Assembly: GCA_016219145.1 (NCBI GenBank)
Contig: JACRCG010000104.1
Span: forward strand, 1 to 20,945
Direction: 5' to 3'
Source: Deltaproteobacteria bacterium
Lineage (GTDB): Bacteria > Desulfobacterota > Desulfuromonadia > Geobacterales > Pseudopelobacteraceae
DNA length: 20,945 bases
In this document: piece by piece, positions 6,612 to 14,261 of the stretch
Position numbering within the stretch: the first letter of the stretch is position 1
Layout of the letters: each line of letters begins with the position of its first letter
Notes under the pieces: model-generated
What the model was told of the DNA's origin: nothing
Databases searched by the model: none
Seen by the model: the letters and a program-made list of their open reading frames with translations, nothing else
Translations under genes and position numbers: made by a program

Positions 6612-8252
6612 ATGAAAAAAGGCGCGCTGGGCGATATTCTTCTCGCCTCGCAGATTATAACGGCAGCCGATATAGAAAGTGCTCTGGAAGAGCAGAAGCG
6701 CGGTGGTGTGCGTTTTGGAGAGGCGCTGGTCAGCCTTGGGATCGTCACTCAGGAGGACATCGACTGGGCGCTCTCAAATCAGCTGGATATCCCCTACATC
6801 CGCCTGAAAGCGGGGATGATCGACCTGGACGCGGTGCGGCTGGTTCCGGCTTCGCTGGCACGGAAATTCAACTTCATCCCGTTGATCAAGGCCGGCAGTG
6901 AATTGAACATCGCCATTGCCGATCCGCTCAACCGTCCGGCGGTGGAAGCGATCGAACAGCTGACCGGCTGCACGGTCAACATATCGGTGGCCCTGATCCG
7001 CGAGATCAGGGAGATGATCGAGACCTGCTACGGAAATGTCGGCCGGGAGAACCTCGGATTCGAGTCTAACGCCTTTGCCGAGAAGGCGCTTGATACGATC
7101 AATGGCGATCTGAGCGGCGCAAAACTGCTGGATTACCTGCTGATCTTCATCCTGCAAAATCGCCTCTCCTCGCTGTCGCTGCAGCCAATGGGAGATATTG
7201 TGTCGATCAGCGGCCGGCGCAGCGGCGTATCGCGCCCCATCGGAACCGTCACCAGCAACTATTACCCCGACATTACGATGAGAATCCGCAAGAGCGCCAA
7301 CATCGGACAGAACGGCCATCTGGGCGACAGCGGCCTTCTGGTCTTCAGCTACCGCTCCCACCCGATTACGTTTCTGGTCTCGGTCCTGCCCGGACATGGC
7401 GGCGACTATCTGACCATCAGGCCGCATGTAGCCGCCGCCGTGCCGTCAAGACTACCTGAGCTGCATCTGCCTGAGCAGCAGGAGAGCCGCTTTGCGGCGC
7501 TGGCACAGGCCAGGCAGGGCATCACCTTCTTTGCTTCCCGCAATGGCCAGGAACGGGATCGTTTTATCGACCTGATGCTGGAGGAGATGGACACCTCCGG
7601 AAAAAATGTCATCATCCTGGGGGAGGGACCGGGTAGAATGACCAAGCGCTTCCCGCGCATCCACCTGCCACAGGGCGAGGCAGACTGCTCAAGGGTCATT
7701 TTGGCGGCCCTGGATCATGCCCCCGACATTCTGGTGATCGAGGACGCCACCGAGGCGATGCCGTTCACCGCAGCCTGCCGGGCCGCCATGCGCGGCAAGC
7801 TGGTGCTGGCCGGACTTGAGCTGCGCGGCACCGGTAATGTCCTCAGGCATCTGCTGTTGTACAAACAGAAGAACTATTTCCTGCCGGTTTTCGTCAACGG
7901 CCTGGTCTCCTTCAAAGGGATCCAGATGCTTTGTCCGGAATGCCGTATAAACTATGTTCCTCCGGCAGAAGAACTCTCAGCCATGAACCTGGCGCAGCCG
8001 CCAGAAACTTTTTTCCGTACCGCCGGCTGTGCCGCCTGCGGCCACTCAGGCTTCAGCAGACGGCGCTTCCTGCTGGATGTTCTGATCTTCAACGATGAAT
8101 TCATCCAGGTATTTGATCGCTCCAGCGAAGCGGCTGAGATTGAAAACCATCTCGATACAAGCGGCTACCGTGGCGCTGCCGAAGAGGGTCTGCAGCTTCT
8201 GATGGCGGGTGAAGTCTCGCCGGAGGAATATATCGCATCAGTAGTTCTCTAA
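6612..8252 (+). CDS. PilB/GspE-like protein with MshEN-type N-terminus and degenerate ATPase domain
   Basis: The 546-residue protein has the build of a type IV pilus or type II secretion extension ATPase but lacks its catalytic motifs. The N-terminus carries tandem MshEN-like motifs (ALG...Q28, and a better copy RFG at 34-36, Gly43, Gln57) that in PilB/MshE bind c-di-GMP. Where Walker A (GPTGSGKST) should stand the sequence reads ASRNGQERD (308-316), with Glu for the catalytic Lys. The Walker B region PDILVIEDATE (371-381) lacks the GEIRD core, and the His box is RGKLVLAGLELRG. The zinc site is intact (Cys441/444 and Cys473/476). GGAGG precedes ATG 6612. It lies between dnaB and pilT, 22 bases before the latter. 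It is probably a non-hydrolysing partner or regulator. Confidence 0.85.
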   Translation: MKKGALGDILLASQIITAADIESALEEQKRGGVRFGEALVSLGIVTQEDIDWALSNQLDIPYIRLKAGMIDLDAVRLVPASLARKFNFIPLIKAGSELNIAIADPLNRPAVEAIEQLTGCTVNISVALIREIREMIETCYGNVGRENLGFESNAFAEKALDTINGDLSGAKLLDYLLIFILQNRLSSLSLQPMGDIVSISGRRSGVSRPIGTVTSNYYPDITMRIRKSANIGQNGHLGDSGLLVFSYRSHPITFLVSVLPGHGGDYLTIRPHVAAAVPSRLPELHLPEQQESRFAALAQARQGITFFASRNGQERDRFIDLMLEEMDTSGKNVIILGEGPGRMTKRFPRIHLPQGEADCSRVILAALDHAPDILVIEDATEAMPFTAACRAAMRGKLVLAGLELRGTGNVLRHLLLYKQKNYFLPVFVNGLVSFKGIQMLCPECRINYVPPAEELSAMNLAQPPETFFRTAGCAACGHSGFSRRRFLLDVLIFNDEFIQVFDRSSEAAEIENHLDTSGYRGAAEEGLQLLMAGEVSPEEYIASVVL

Positions 8253-8274
8253 TAATACTTTTGGAGCTTATTTC

Positions 8275-9336
8275 ATGGCACGTATAGACGCTTTATTCAA
8301 CATGCTCAAAGAGCAGGGGGCATCCGACCTGCACCTCTCCACCGGCAACCCGCCCATCTTCCGCCTGCGAGGCGAGATGGTGCGCCTGAACTTCAAGACG
8401 CTGGCTCACGATGAACTGAAAGCTATTCTGTACGAGATATTGACTGAAAGACAGAAAGTGCATTTTGAAGAGACCAAGGATCTCGATTTTGCCTATGAAG
8501 TGCCGGGTGTGGCCCGTTTCCGGGGCAACATGATGATGCAGTACCGTGGCGTTGCCGCCGTGTTCCGCATTATCCCCACCAAAATCCTCTCGGCGGACGA
8601 CCTCGGCCTGCCTGAAGGGGTCAGACGCATGACCGCCTTCAAAAAAGGGATGGTGCTGGTGACCGGTCCGACCGGATCGGGGAAATCAACTACTCTGGCC
8701 GCCATGATCGACCTGATCAACTCGACCCGCAAGGAGCATATCCTGACCTTCGAGGACCCGCTGGAGTTTATTCACGAGAACAAGCTGTCGCTTCTCAACC
8801 AGCGCCAGATCGGCGAGCATACCGAGAGCTTCGCATCAGCCCTGAAAGCGGCTCTGCGGGAGGATCCGGACGTTATTCTGGTTGGTGAAATGCGTGACCT
8901 GATCACGATCCAGCTGGCCATGAGCGCCGCCGAAACCGGGCATCTGGTTTTTGGAACCCTGCATACCAGCACTGCCGCCAAGACGGTTGACCGCATCATC
9001 GACGTGTTCCCGACCGATCAGCAGGAGCAGGTGCGCGCCATGCTGTCAGAATCGCTGAAGGGGGTGGTCTGCCAGCAGCTGCTTAAAACCGCCGACGGCA
9101 AGGGGCGCGTACCGGCGCTGGAGATCATGCTCGGCACCCCGGCCATCGGCAACCTGATCCGCGAAGGCAAGACCTACCAGATCCCATCCATCATGCAGAC
9201 CGCCAAGAAAGACGGCATGCAGCTGATGGATCAGCATCTGCTGGATCTGCTGAAAACCAAGAAAGTCAACCCGGACGAAGCCTATCGCTGCGCCGTGGAC
9301 AAGAAGCAGTTCGAGCAGTATCTGACGCCGGGGTGA
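8275..9336 (+). CDS. pilT: Type IV pilus retraction ATPase PilT
   Basis: PilT is the cytoplasmic hexameric motor that depolymerises type IV pili for twitching. All functional motifs are present: N-terminal ASDLHLSTGNPP, Walker A GPTGSGKST (Lys137), Asp box EDPLEF, Walker B DPDVILVGEMRD, His box TGHLVFGTLHT, and the C-terminal AIGNLIRE, equivalent to the PilT AIRNLIRE motif needed for retraction. Its 353 residues are normal. GGAG (8263-8266) lies eight bases before ATG 8275. The intact motifs contrast with the gene before it, so this would be the only active motor of the pair. Geobacter relatives carry several pilT paralogues; which one this is cannot be told. Confidence 0.96.
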   Translation: MARIDALFNMLKEQGASDLHLSTGNPPIFRLRGEMVRLNFKTLAHDELKAILYEILTERQKVHFEETKDLDFAYEVPGVARFRGNMMMQYRGVAAVFRIIPTKILSADDLGLPEGVRRMTAFKKGMVLVTGPTGSGKSTTLAAMIDLINSTRKEHILTFEDPLEFIHENKLSLLNQRQIGEHTESFASALKAALREDPDVILVGEMRDLITIQLAMSAAETGHLVFGTLHTSTAAKTVDRIIDVFPTDQQEQVRAMLSESLKGVVCQQLLKTADGKGRVPALEIMLGTPAIGNLIREGKTYQIPSIMQTAKKDGMQLMDQHLLDLLKTKKVNPDEAYRCAVDKKQFEQYLTPG

Positions 9337-9429
9337 TCGAAGTTGCTGATAGAGGCAATTGAAGACAAAATGAGTAATCAGAACTATTGATTTGGTGACT
9401 ATCGAGCTGAGAAAGCGGAGGGATATCAG

Positions 9430-9720
9430 ATGAGCCAGCAGGAAATTTTATCGGTTTTGAGCGATTACAAAAAAACCTGTGCCGAGAAATATGGCATCCT
9501 GGAGCTTGGTGTCTTCGGCTCGGTCGCAAGGAATGAAGCGACCGCACTGAGCGATGTAGATATCTGTATTAAAATGAAAACACCGGATGCGTTTGCATTG
9601 GTTCACATCAAGGAAGACATTGAAAAACTGATGCAAAAACATGTCGATATCGTCCGGATACGGGAAAAGATGAATCCTTTTCTGAAAAACAAACTGGAAA
9701 AAGAGGCGCTGTATGTATGA
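9430..9720 (+). CDS. mntA: MNT-domain nucleotidyltransferase antitoxin (MntA-like)
   Basis: The 96-residue protein is a minimal nucleotidyltransferase with the GSX10DXD motif complete: Gly30-Ser31, Asp42 and Asp44 in GVFGSVARNEATALSDVDIC. A third acidic residue sits in KHVDIVRI. In characterised MntA-HepT (type VII) systems the enzyme transfers AMP to a tyrosine of the HEPN toxin and so silences it. The GSX10DXD active site appears intact. GGAGGG lies shortly before ATG 9430. It overlaps the next gene by eight bases. It begins 93 bases after pilT, in a short gap with no obvious terminator, so it might be read from the upstream operon as well as its own promoter. Confidence 0.9.
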   Translation: MSQQEILSVLSDYKKTCAEKYGILELGVFGSVARNEATALSDVDICIKMKTPDAFALVHIKEDIEKLMQKHVDIVRIREKMNPFLKNKLEKEALYV

Positions 9721-10087
9721 CAAGGACCTGCTTGTTGCGATTCTGGGCCAAATTGAAGATGCGCTCGAAAAAATCAAACATCGAACTCTGACCATCACAA
9801 GCGCTGATGACTTTACAGATTCCCCGCAAGGCCTGGAAAAGCTTGATGGAATCTGCATGCTTTTCCTCGCCATTGGCGAATCTTTGAAAAACGTTGACAA
9901 AATTACCGATGGCGAGCTGCTTGGCCGTTATCCGGAAATAGACTGGAAAGGTGCAATCGGATTTCGGGACATAATTGCCCATCACTATTTCGATATTGAT
10001 GCCGAGCAAGTTTACTGGATTTGCAGTCACCACGTCGCGCCATTGTCTGCAACCTTAAAGAAGATGATCGGCGAACTGCAAGGATAA
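9713..10087 (+). CDS. hepT: HEPN-domain ribonuclease toxin (HepT-like)
   Basis: The 124-residue all-helical protein has the HEPN catalytic motif RX4HXY as Arg85-DIIA-His90-His-Tyr92 (FRDIIAHHYF), and the helix DGICMLFLAIGESLKNV typical of HepT. HepT toxins cleave RNA; the motif tyrosine is the residue AMPylated by the partner MntA in the Shewanella system. The eight-base overlap with mntA supports a coupled pair. ATG 9713 gives the start MYDKDLL expected for the family. A hairpin and terminator follow it. Confidence 0.9.
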   Translation: MYDKDLLVAILGQIEDALEKIKHRTLTITSADDFTDSPQGLEKLDGICMLFLAIGESLKNVDKITDGELLGRYPEIDWKGAIGFRDIIAHHYFDIDAEQVYWICSHHVAPLSATLKKMIGELQG

Positions 10088-10096
10088 TAAAACGCT

Positions 10097-10114
10097 CGCA
10101 TCGGCGACGATGCG
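10097..10114 (+). terminator. Perfect hairpin after the HEPN gene
   Basis: CGCATCG (10097-10103) and CGATGCG (10108-10114) form a perfect 7-bp stem with a GCGA (GNRA-type) loop, just after the hepT stop. The following TTAAATCT is only a weak T-run, so it may be an RNA-stabilising end or a poor terminator backed up by the next hairpin. Confidence 0.4.
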
Positions 10115-10143
10115 TTAAATCTGATAATTGTTGACAAGGAATA

Positions 10144-10171
10144 CGGGAAGCGTCCCGGTTTTACGGTTTTT
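10144..10171 (+). terminator. Rho-independent terminator of the MNT/HEPN operon
   Basis: CGGGA (10144-10148), loop AGCG and TCCCG (10153-10157) form a short GC-rich stem followed by GTTTTACGGTTTTT. It separates the MNT/HEPN pair from the Phd/VapC pair. Confidence 0.5.
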
Positions 10172-10198
10172 ACTCTTGTTCCGCTGTGCTCTACCAAG

Positions 10199-10227
10199 TT
10201 GACTTCTGTACATTTGAAGCGTACAGT
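10199..10227 (+). promoter_or_regulatory. Promoter and operator of the Phd/VapC-type operon
   Basis: TTGACT (10199-10204) and TACAGT (10222-10227) are separated by 17 bases, each hexamer close to sigma-70 consensus. Inside lies an inverted repeat, CTGTAC (10206-10211) and GTACAG (10221-10226) with nine bases between, covering the spacer and the -10. The same half-sites occur before the other Phd/YefM gene at 1979-1998. Antitoxin binding here would block RNA polymerase directly. Confidence 0.6.
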
Positions 10228-10257
10228 TCAAGCATGATGAATTATCAGGAGGCCTCC

Positions 10258-10497
10258 ATGATTCAGGTCAACGTAACTGAATTCAGAAATCACCTTCCCG
10301 CTTATCTTGACAAGGTAAAGACCGGTGAAGTGGTGGCGCTCACCTCGCGCGGCACGGTGGTGGCCCGCCTGGTGCCCGAGGTGGATGAATCGCTGAAGGC
10401 CAGGGAATGGCTGGCGGCGATCCGCGCAAAAAGCTGGGTTGGAGATGTCACCTCACCTCTGGACGAAGAGTGGGAGGCACTGCGTGATACTCCTTGA
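10258..10497 (+). CDS. Phd/YefM-family antitoxin
   Basis: The 79-residue protein shows the Phd/YefM DNA-binding fold, MIQVNVTEFRNHLPAYLDKV then VVALTSRGTVVARLVPE, and an acidic C-terminal tail with Trp residues (about 45-79) for toxin binding. AGGAGG (10247-10252) precedes ATG 10258, the chosen start; the frame is open upstream through the operator, which is not coding. It overlaps the PIN gene by 14 bases. The stretch VALTSRGTVVARLVP is typical of antitoxins of VapC toxins in this family. Confidence 0.9.
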   Translation: MIQVNVTEFRNHLPAYLDKVKTGEVVALTSRGTVVARLVPEVDESLKAREWLAAIRAKSWVGDVTSPLDEEWEALRDTP

Positions 10498-10882
10498 TAC
10501 CTGTGCGATCATCTACGCGGCGCTAACCCCTGAAAAGCTGCCCAAGAATGCGTCTGTGGCGATAACACGGGGAGTTGAGGCAAAGAAACTGGCCTGCAGC
10601 GACATCTCTCTGTTGGAAATGGCCATGCTGATCAGCAAGGGGCGACTGAAACCTGACGCCGATCCACGCTTGTTCATCACCCGCGTACTGACAGCCTACA
10701 ACCTTGCCGTCCTGCCGATTATTCCTGAAATTGCCGTACTATCTGCTGATGAAACGCTTTTCAGCCACAAAGACCCCTGCGACCGGATAATCGCTTCAAC
10801 AGCCATGCATCACAAAATGCCGCTGATCACAAGTGACGCCAGTCTGCGCACTCTTGCCGGACTGAAAACCATCTGGGCGTAA
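10484..10882 (+). CDS. PIN-domain ribonuclease toxin (VapC-type)
   Basis: The 132-residue protein has the four acidic residues of the PIN active site: Asp5 (ILLDTC), Glu45 (SLLEMAM), Asp100 (DPCDRIIAS) and Asp118 (LITSD). VapC toxins are Mg-dependent RNases, often acting on tRNA or rRNA. I chose GTG 10484 because PIN proteins begin with a short strand ending in LDT, and the longer frame from 10439 lies inside the antitoxin gene without homology. The gene ends 31 bases before moaC with no terminator seen, so read-through into the moaC operon is possible. Confidence 0.9.
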   Translation: MILLDTCAIIYAALTPEKLPKNASVAITRGVEAKKLACSDISLLEMAMLISKGRLKPDADPRLFITRVLTAYNLAVLPIIPEIAVLSADETLFSHKDPCDRIIASTAMHHKMPLITSDASLRTLAGLKTIWA

Positions 10883-10913
10883 CTAACATTCTGTTCATAT
10901 TTGAGGTGAAACC

Positions 10914-11396
10914 ATGAACTTCAACCATTTTGACGAAAGCGGCCATGCCATCATGGTCGATGTCAGCGCCAAACAGCCGACCCTGCGGACAGCCATAGCA
11001 TCAGCTGAAGTGAGGCTCTCGCCGAAACTGCTACTGGCCATCAGATCCGGCGGCGTGGCCAAGGGCGATGTCTTCGGAGTCGCCCGCCTGGCTGGTATTC
11101 AGGCGGCCAAGCGCACACAGGAGCTGATTCCTCTGTCGCACCCGCTGGCCATCCATCATGTTGCGGTGGATTTCGAGCCGGACGACGGGAGTGGGCGGAT
11201 CATAGTTAAATGCACGGTGCGGGCTCTGGAGCGCACCGGTGTCGAGATGGAGGCCATGACCGGCGCGGCCCTGACCGCCCTGACGATTTACGACATGTGC
11301 AAGGGGAGCGACAAGTCCATCAGCATCGGCGAGATCAAACTGCTTTTCAAGGAAGGGGGCAAGAGCGGAACCTATGTGCGGGGAGGAGCGGCATGA
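10914..11396 (+). CDS. moaC: Cyclic pyranopterin monophosphate synthase MoaC
   Basis: MoaC converts 3',8-cyclo-7,8-dihydro-GTP to cyclic pyranopterin monophosphate, the first stable intermediate of molybdenum cofactor synthesis. The 160 residues match the family. Visible are Lys50 in AKGDVFG, His76 in IPLSHPL and Asp127 in TIYDMCK, which correspond to the E. coli catalytic residues Lys51, His77 and Asp128. The usual Cys of IPLCHPL is Ser here. GAGGTG precedes ATG 10914. It overlaps the next gene by four bases (ATGA). It lies 31 bases after a VapC gene, with little room for a promoter of its own. Confidence 0.95.
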   Translation: MNFNHFDESGHAIMVDVSAKQPTLRTAIASAEVRLSPKLLLAIRSGGVAKGDVFGVARLAGIQAAKRTQELIPLSHPLAIHHVAVDFEPDDGSGRIIVKCTVRALERTGVEMEAMTGAALTALTIYDMCKGSDKSISIGEIKLLFKEGGKSGTYVRGGAA

Positions 11397-11914
11397 ACCA
11401 GATCAGAGCGGCTATTTTGACCCTTTCAGACAAGGGTTCGCGCGGTGAGCGGATCGACGAAAGCGGCCCGACCCTGGCGGCCTGGCTGGCAGAGCGCGGT
11501 GTGCGCACGGTGCATGCCCATATCATCCCGGACGAATACGACCAGATCGTGAGCACCCTCACGGAGTGGGCCGGGCGTGACATCGCCGACCTGATCCTGA
11601 CCACCGGTGGCACCGGCGTTTCGCCGCGCGATGTCACCCCCGAAGCGACCATGCAGGTCTGCCAGCGCATGATTCCCGGCATCGGCGAGCTGATGCGGCT
11701 GAAAAGCCTGGAGATCACCCCGATGGCGGCCTTGTCGCGGGCCGTGGCCGGCATCTGCCATCAGTCGTTGATCATCAATCTGCCTGGCAGCCCCAAGGGC
11801 GCGCTGGAAAACCTGGCGGCGGTCTGGCCGGTGATCGGTCACGGGATCGAGAAGATCAGGGGCGATCAGGGGGACTGCGCCGACCTCTACCGTCATCCGA
11901 AACACCTGAAGTAA
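11393..11914 (+). CDS. mog: MogA/MoaB-type molybdopterin adenylyltransferase
   Basis: The 173-residue protein activates molybdopterin by adenylylation before Mo insertion. It shows the MoCF-biosynthesis fold: AAILTLSDKGSRGERIDESG, the pterin-phosphate loop LILTTGGTGVSPRDVTPEAT, and INLPGSPKGALENL near the end. I chose ATG 11393 for the GGAGGAG just upstream and the ATGA overlap with moaC; the frame is open further back only within moaC. MogA and MoaB are hard to separate by eye. Paired with moaC, it supplies the cofactor that the molybdopterin oxidoreductase at 14.9-16.9 kb needs. Confidence 0.92.
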   Translation: MNQIRAAILTLSDKGSRGERIDESGPTLAAWLAERGVRTVHAHIIPDEYDQIVSTLTEWAGRDIADLILTTGGTGVSPRDVTPEATMQVCQRMIPGIGELMRLKSLEITPMAALSRAVAGICHQSLIINLPGSPKGALENLAAVWPVIGHGIEKIRGDQGDCADLYRHPKHLK

Positions 11915-11951
11915 ACAGATACCCATCACCATCCGACAGGACCCACACTAA

Positions 11952-12278
11952 ATGGAGCAATACCAGCTGTTCATCTTTGTTGCCAATATCCCGCTGATTC
12001 TGATCGACGCCGCCCTGGGCTATCATATGGCGCCGCGCCTGCTGAGCGGCTACGAGGAGGAGCTGGCCCAGAGCGTTTTACAGTCCACCCGCAGTCTGCT
12101 GGCAGCGGTTGTGGCGCTCTACATGTTCTGCAACTGCCTGGGCTATTTTCAGGGCAACACACTCTACCTTCTGATTGTCACCGGGCTGGTGCTGGGCGAC
12201 ATGGGCTTGCAGTACTGGCTCGTACGCAGAAATGATGCCCGCAAGGGCAACGGACCCGACAAGGGCGATACGCCGTGA
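11952..12278 (+). CDS. Small membrane protein of unknown function between mog and selB
   Basis: The 108-residue protein has three hydrophobic segments, about residues 6-26 (LFIFVANIPLILIDAALGYHM), 48-66 (SLLAAVVALYMFCNCLGYF) and 70-90 (TLYLLIVTGLVLGDMGLQYWL), and ends in a charged tail rich in Arg, Lys and Asp. I do not recognise a family. AGGA lies about ten bases before ATG 11952. Its stop overlaps the GTG start of selB, so it is translated in the same operon. No function follows from the context. Confidence 0.7.
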   Translation: MEQYQLFIFVANIPLILIDAALGYHMAPRLLSGYEEELAQSVLQSTRSLLAAVVALYMFCNCLGYFQGNTLYLLIVTGLVLGDMGLQYWLVRRNDARKGNGPDKGDTP

Positions 12279-14185
12279 AACACCTGATCCTCGGCACCGC
12301 CGGACATATCGATCATGGCAAGACCTCTCTGGTCAAGGCCCTGACCGGCACCGACACTGACCGTTTGAAAGAGGAAAAGGCGCGCGGCATCACCATTGAG
12401 CTGGGTTTTGCCCATCTGGAGCTTCCGGGCGAGCTCTGTTTCGGCGTGGTGGATGTGCCGGGCCATGAGAAATTCGTCCGCACCATGGTTGCCGGTGTCG
12501 GCGGCATGGATCTGGTCATGCTGGTAATCGCCGCAGATGAGGGGATCATGCCGCAGACCCGCGAGCACCTGGATATTCTGCGTCTGCTGGGGGTCAAGAG
12601 CGGGCTGGTGGCGCTGACCAAGCGCGACATGGTCGAAAAGGAGTGGCTGGAGCTGGTGACCGAAGAGGTGCGCGATTTCGTATCCGGCAGCTTTCTGGAT
12701 GAGGCTCCGATTGTGGCCGTATCCTCGCGAACCGGCGAGGGGCTTGAGCAGCTGAGGCTGGAGCTGGCAAGGCTGGCGTGTCAGGCAGCGCTGAAACGGC
12801 GTGAAGGTTCCTTCCGGCTGCCGGTAGACCGGGTCTTCACCGTGCCAGGTTTCGGAACTGTCGTGACCGGCACTCTTCTGGCCGGTGAAATTTCGGTCGG
12901 TGATGAGCTGGAAATTCTGCCGTCCGGTCGCGAAGGGAGAGTGCGCGGCATCCAGGCCCACAATATCAAGGGGGACAAGGGGCAGGCCGGGCAGCGCCTG
13001 GCGGTTAATCTGCAAGGCATCGATCTGGACCAGGTCCGGCGCGGCGATGTAGTTGTGCCGCGCGGCGTTTTCCGGGCCACCCGGGCGGTAGATGTGCGCC
13101 TCGACTACCTTGCTTCGGCCCCGAGAGAGCTGAAGCACCGCGCCACGGTGCGCCTGCATTCGGCCACCTACGAAGTGACGGCCCAGGTGATCCTGCTGGA
13201 TCGCGACACGCTTCAGCCCGGCGAGAGCGCCTATGTTCAGCTGCGGCTGAAACAGCCGGCCCTGCTGCTCTCCGGCGACAGTTACATCCTGAGGGGCTTC
13301 TCGCCCCAGGTCACAATCGGCGGCGGCGTGACCCTCGATCCTTTCCCGCCCCGCCGACGCAGGCGCAGCGACGAGGCGCTGCAACTGCTGGAAGCCTTCG
13401 GCACAGCCGAACAGCAACGCACGCTTTACCTGATCATCGCCTCCGCCCTGCTCTCCGGCATCACTTTTGACGATCTGCTGCTGCGGAGCGGCCTGCCGCG
13501 CAAATCGGTCGAGACGATACTGACCACACTTCTCACTGCCGGAGAAATCGTCCAGATGACTCGCGAACCCAGACTGTTTCTGGCTCGCGGGGCTGTACAG
13601 ACCTTGAAGGATGGGCTGGTGAAAGAAGTGACGACCTATCTGGCAGCCAATCCGCTGAAAAGCGGCATCGGGAAAGAGGAGCTGAAGACCCGCCTCCCCA
13701 GAAGGAGTGATCAGCGCTTCTTTACCCCGCTGTTGACGACTCTGGAAAAAGAGGGGCTGCTCATATCGGATCGGGATATTGTCCGGCTGGCCGGTACAAC
13801 TGCCCGCTCAGCGGCGGCCGTCGATGGCCTGGGAAGCAGACTGGCCGACTATATTACTGAAGGCGGAATCGAGCCTCCAACCATCAAGGAGATCATGGAG
13901 CGCTTCCGCTGTGACGAGAAGACCGCCCGCGACAATCTTTCGCTGCTGATCAGAAGCGGCCAGGTAGTGCGCATCTCGGCCGACCTGTTCTACTCTGCTG
14001 CCGCACTGGACGGCCTGCGGGAAAAGCTGGTCGCCCTGCTGCGTGAAAAGAGCGAGATCATTCCGACCGATTACCGCGAATGCACCAACCTGTCACGCAA
14101 ATTCCTGATTCCGCTGCTGGAGCATTTCGACAGCGAGAAGGTCACCATCCGGGTGGGAGACAAGCGGGTGTTGCGACGGAAGTAG
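12275..14185 (+). CDS. selB: Selenocysteine-specific elongation factor SelB
   Basis: SelB brings Sec-tRNA(Sec) to UGA codons marked by a SECIS hairpin. The 636-residue protein has the EF-Tu-like GTPase domain: G1 GHIDHGKTS (10-18), G2 GITIELGF, G3 DVPGHE, G4 TKRD. Domain II includes VFTVPGFGTVVTGTLL. About 250 residues of C-terminal winged-helix repeats bind the SECIS element and end in the typical FLIPLLEHFDSEKVTIRVGDKRVLRRK segment. It starts with GTG 12275 inside GTGA of the preceding stop. selA and the tRNA(Sec) gene are not in the window. Its presence shows the organism makes selenoproteins. Confidence 0.97.
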   Translation: MKHLILGTAGHIDHGKTSLVKALTGTDTDRLKEEKARGITIELGFAHLELPGELCFGVVDVPGHEKFVRTMVAGVGGMDLVMLVIAADEGIMPQTREHLDILRLLGVKSGLVALTKRDMVEKEWLELVTEEVRDFVSGSFLDEAPIVAVSSRTGEGLEQLRLELARLACQAALKRREGSFRLPVDRVFTVPGFGTVVTGTLLAGEISVGDELEILPSGREGRVRGIQAHNIKGDKGQAGQRLAVNLQGIDLDQVRRGDVVVPRGVFRATRAVDVRLDYLASAPRELKHRATVRLHSATYEVTAQVILLDRDTLQPGESAYVQLRLKQPALLLSGDSYILRGFSPQVTIGGGVTLDPFPPRRRRRSDEALQLLEAFGTAEQQRTLYLIIASALLSGITFDDLLLRSGLPRKSVETILTTLLTAGEIVQMTREPRLFLARGAVQTLKDGLVKEVTTYLAANPLKSGIGKEELKTRLPRRSDQRFFTPLLTTLEKEGLLISDRDIVRLAGTTARSAAAVDGLGSRLADYITEGGIEPPTIKEIMERFRCDEKTARDNLSLLIRSGQVVRISADLFYSAAALDGLREKLVALLREKSEIIPTDYRECTNLSRKFLIPLLEHFDSEKVTIRVGDKRVLRRK

Positions 14186-14261
14186 AGTAGAAGCAAAGCA
14201 ACTGTTCGATGCCCTCGACTTCCATCCCTCCTGCCTACAGGTGAGCAGATTTGCCAGGATT

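Noticed and set aside
12164..13417. 417-codon open frame on the minus strand
   Set aside because: It is an antisense shadow of selB caused by GC-rich codon use; the plus-strand SelB motifs are complete.
14186..14261. tRNA-like stretch (GTTCGATGCC...CTTCCA) just after selB, considered as tRNA(Sec)
   Set aside because: The upstream arms would have to lie inside the selB coding region, and no acceptor or anticodon stem pairs with it.
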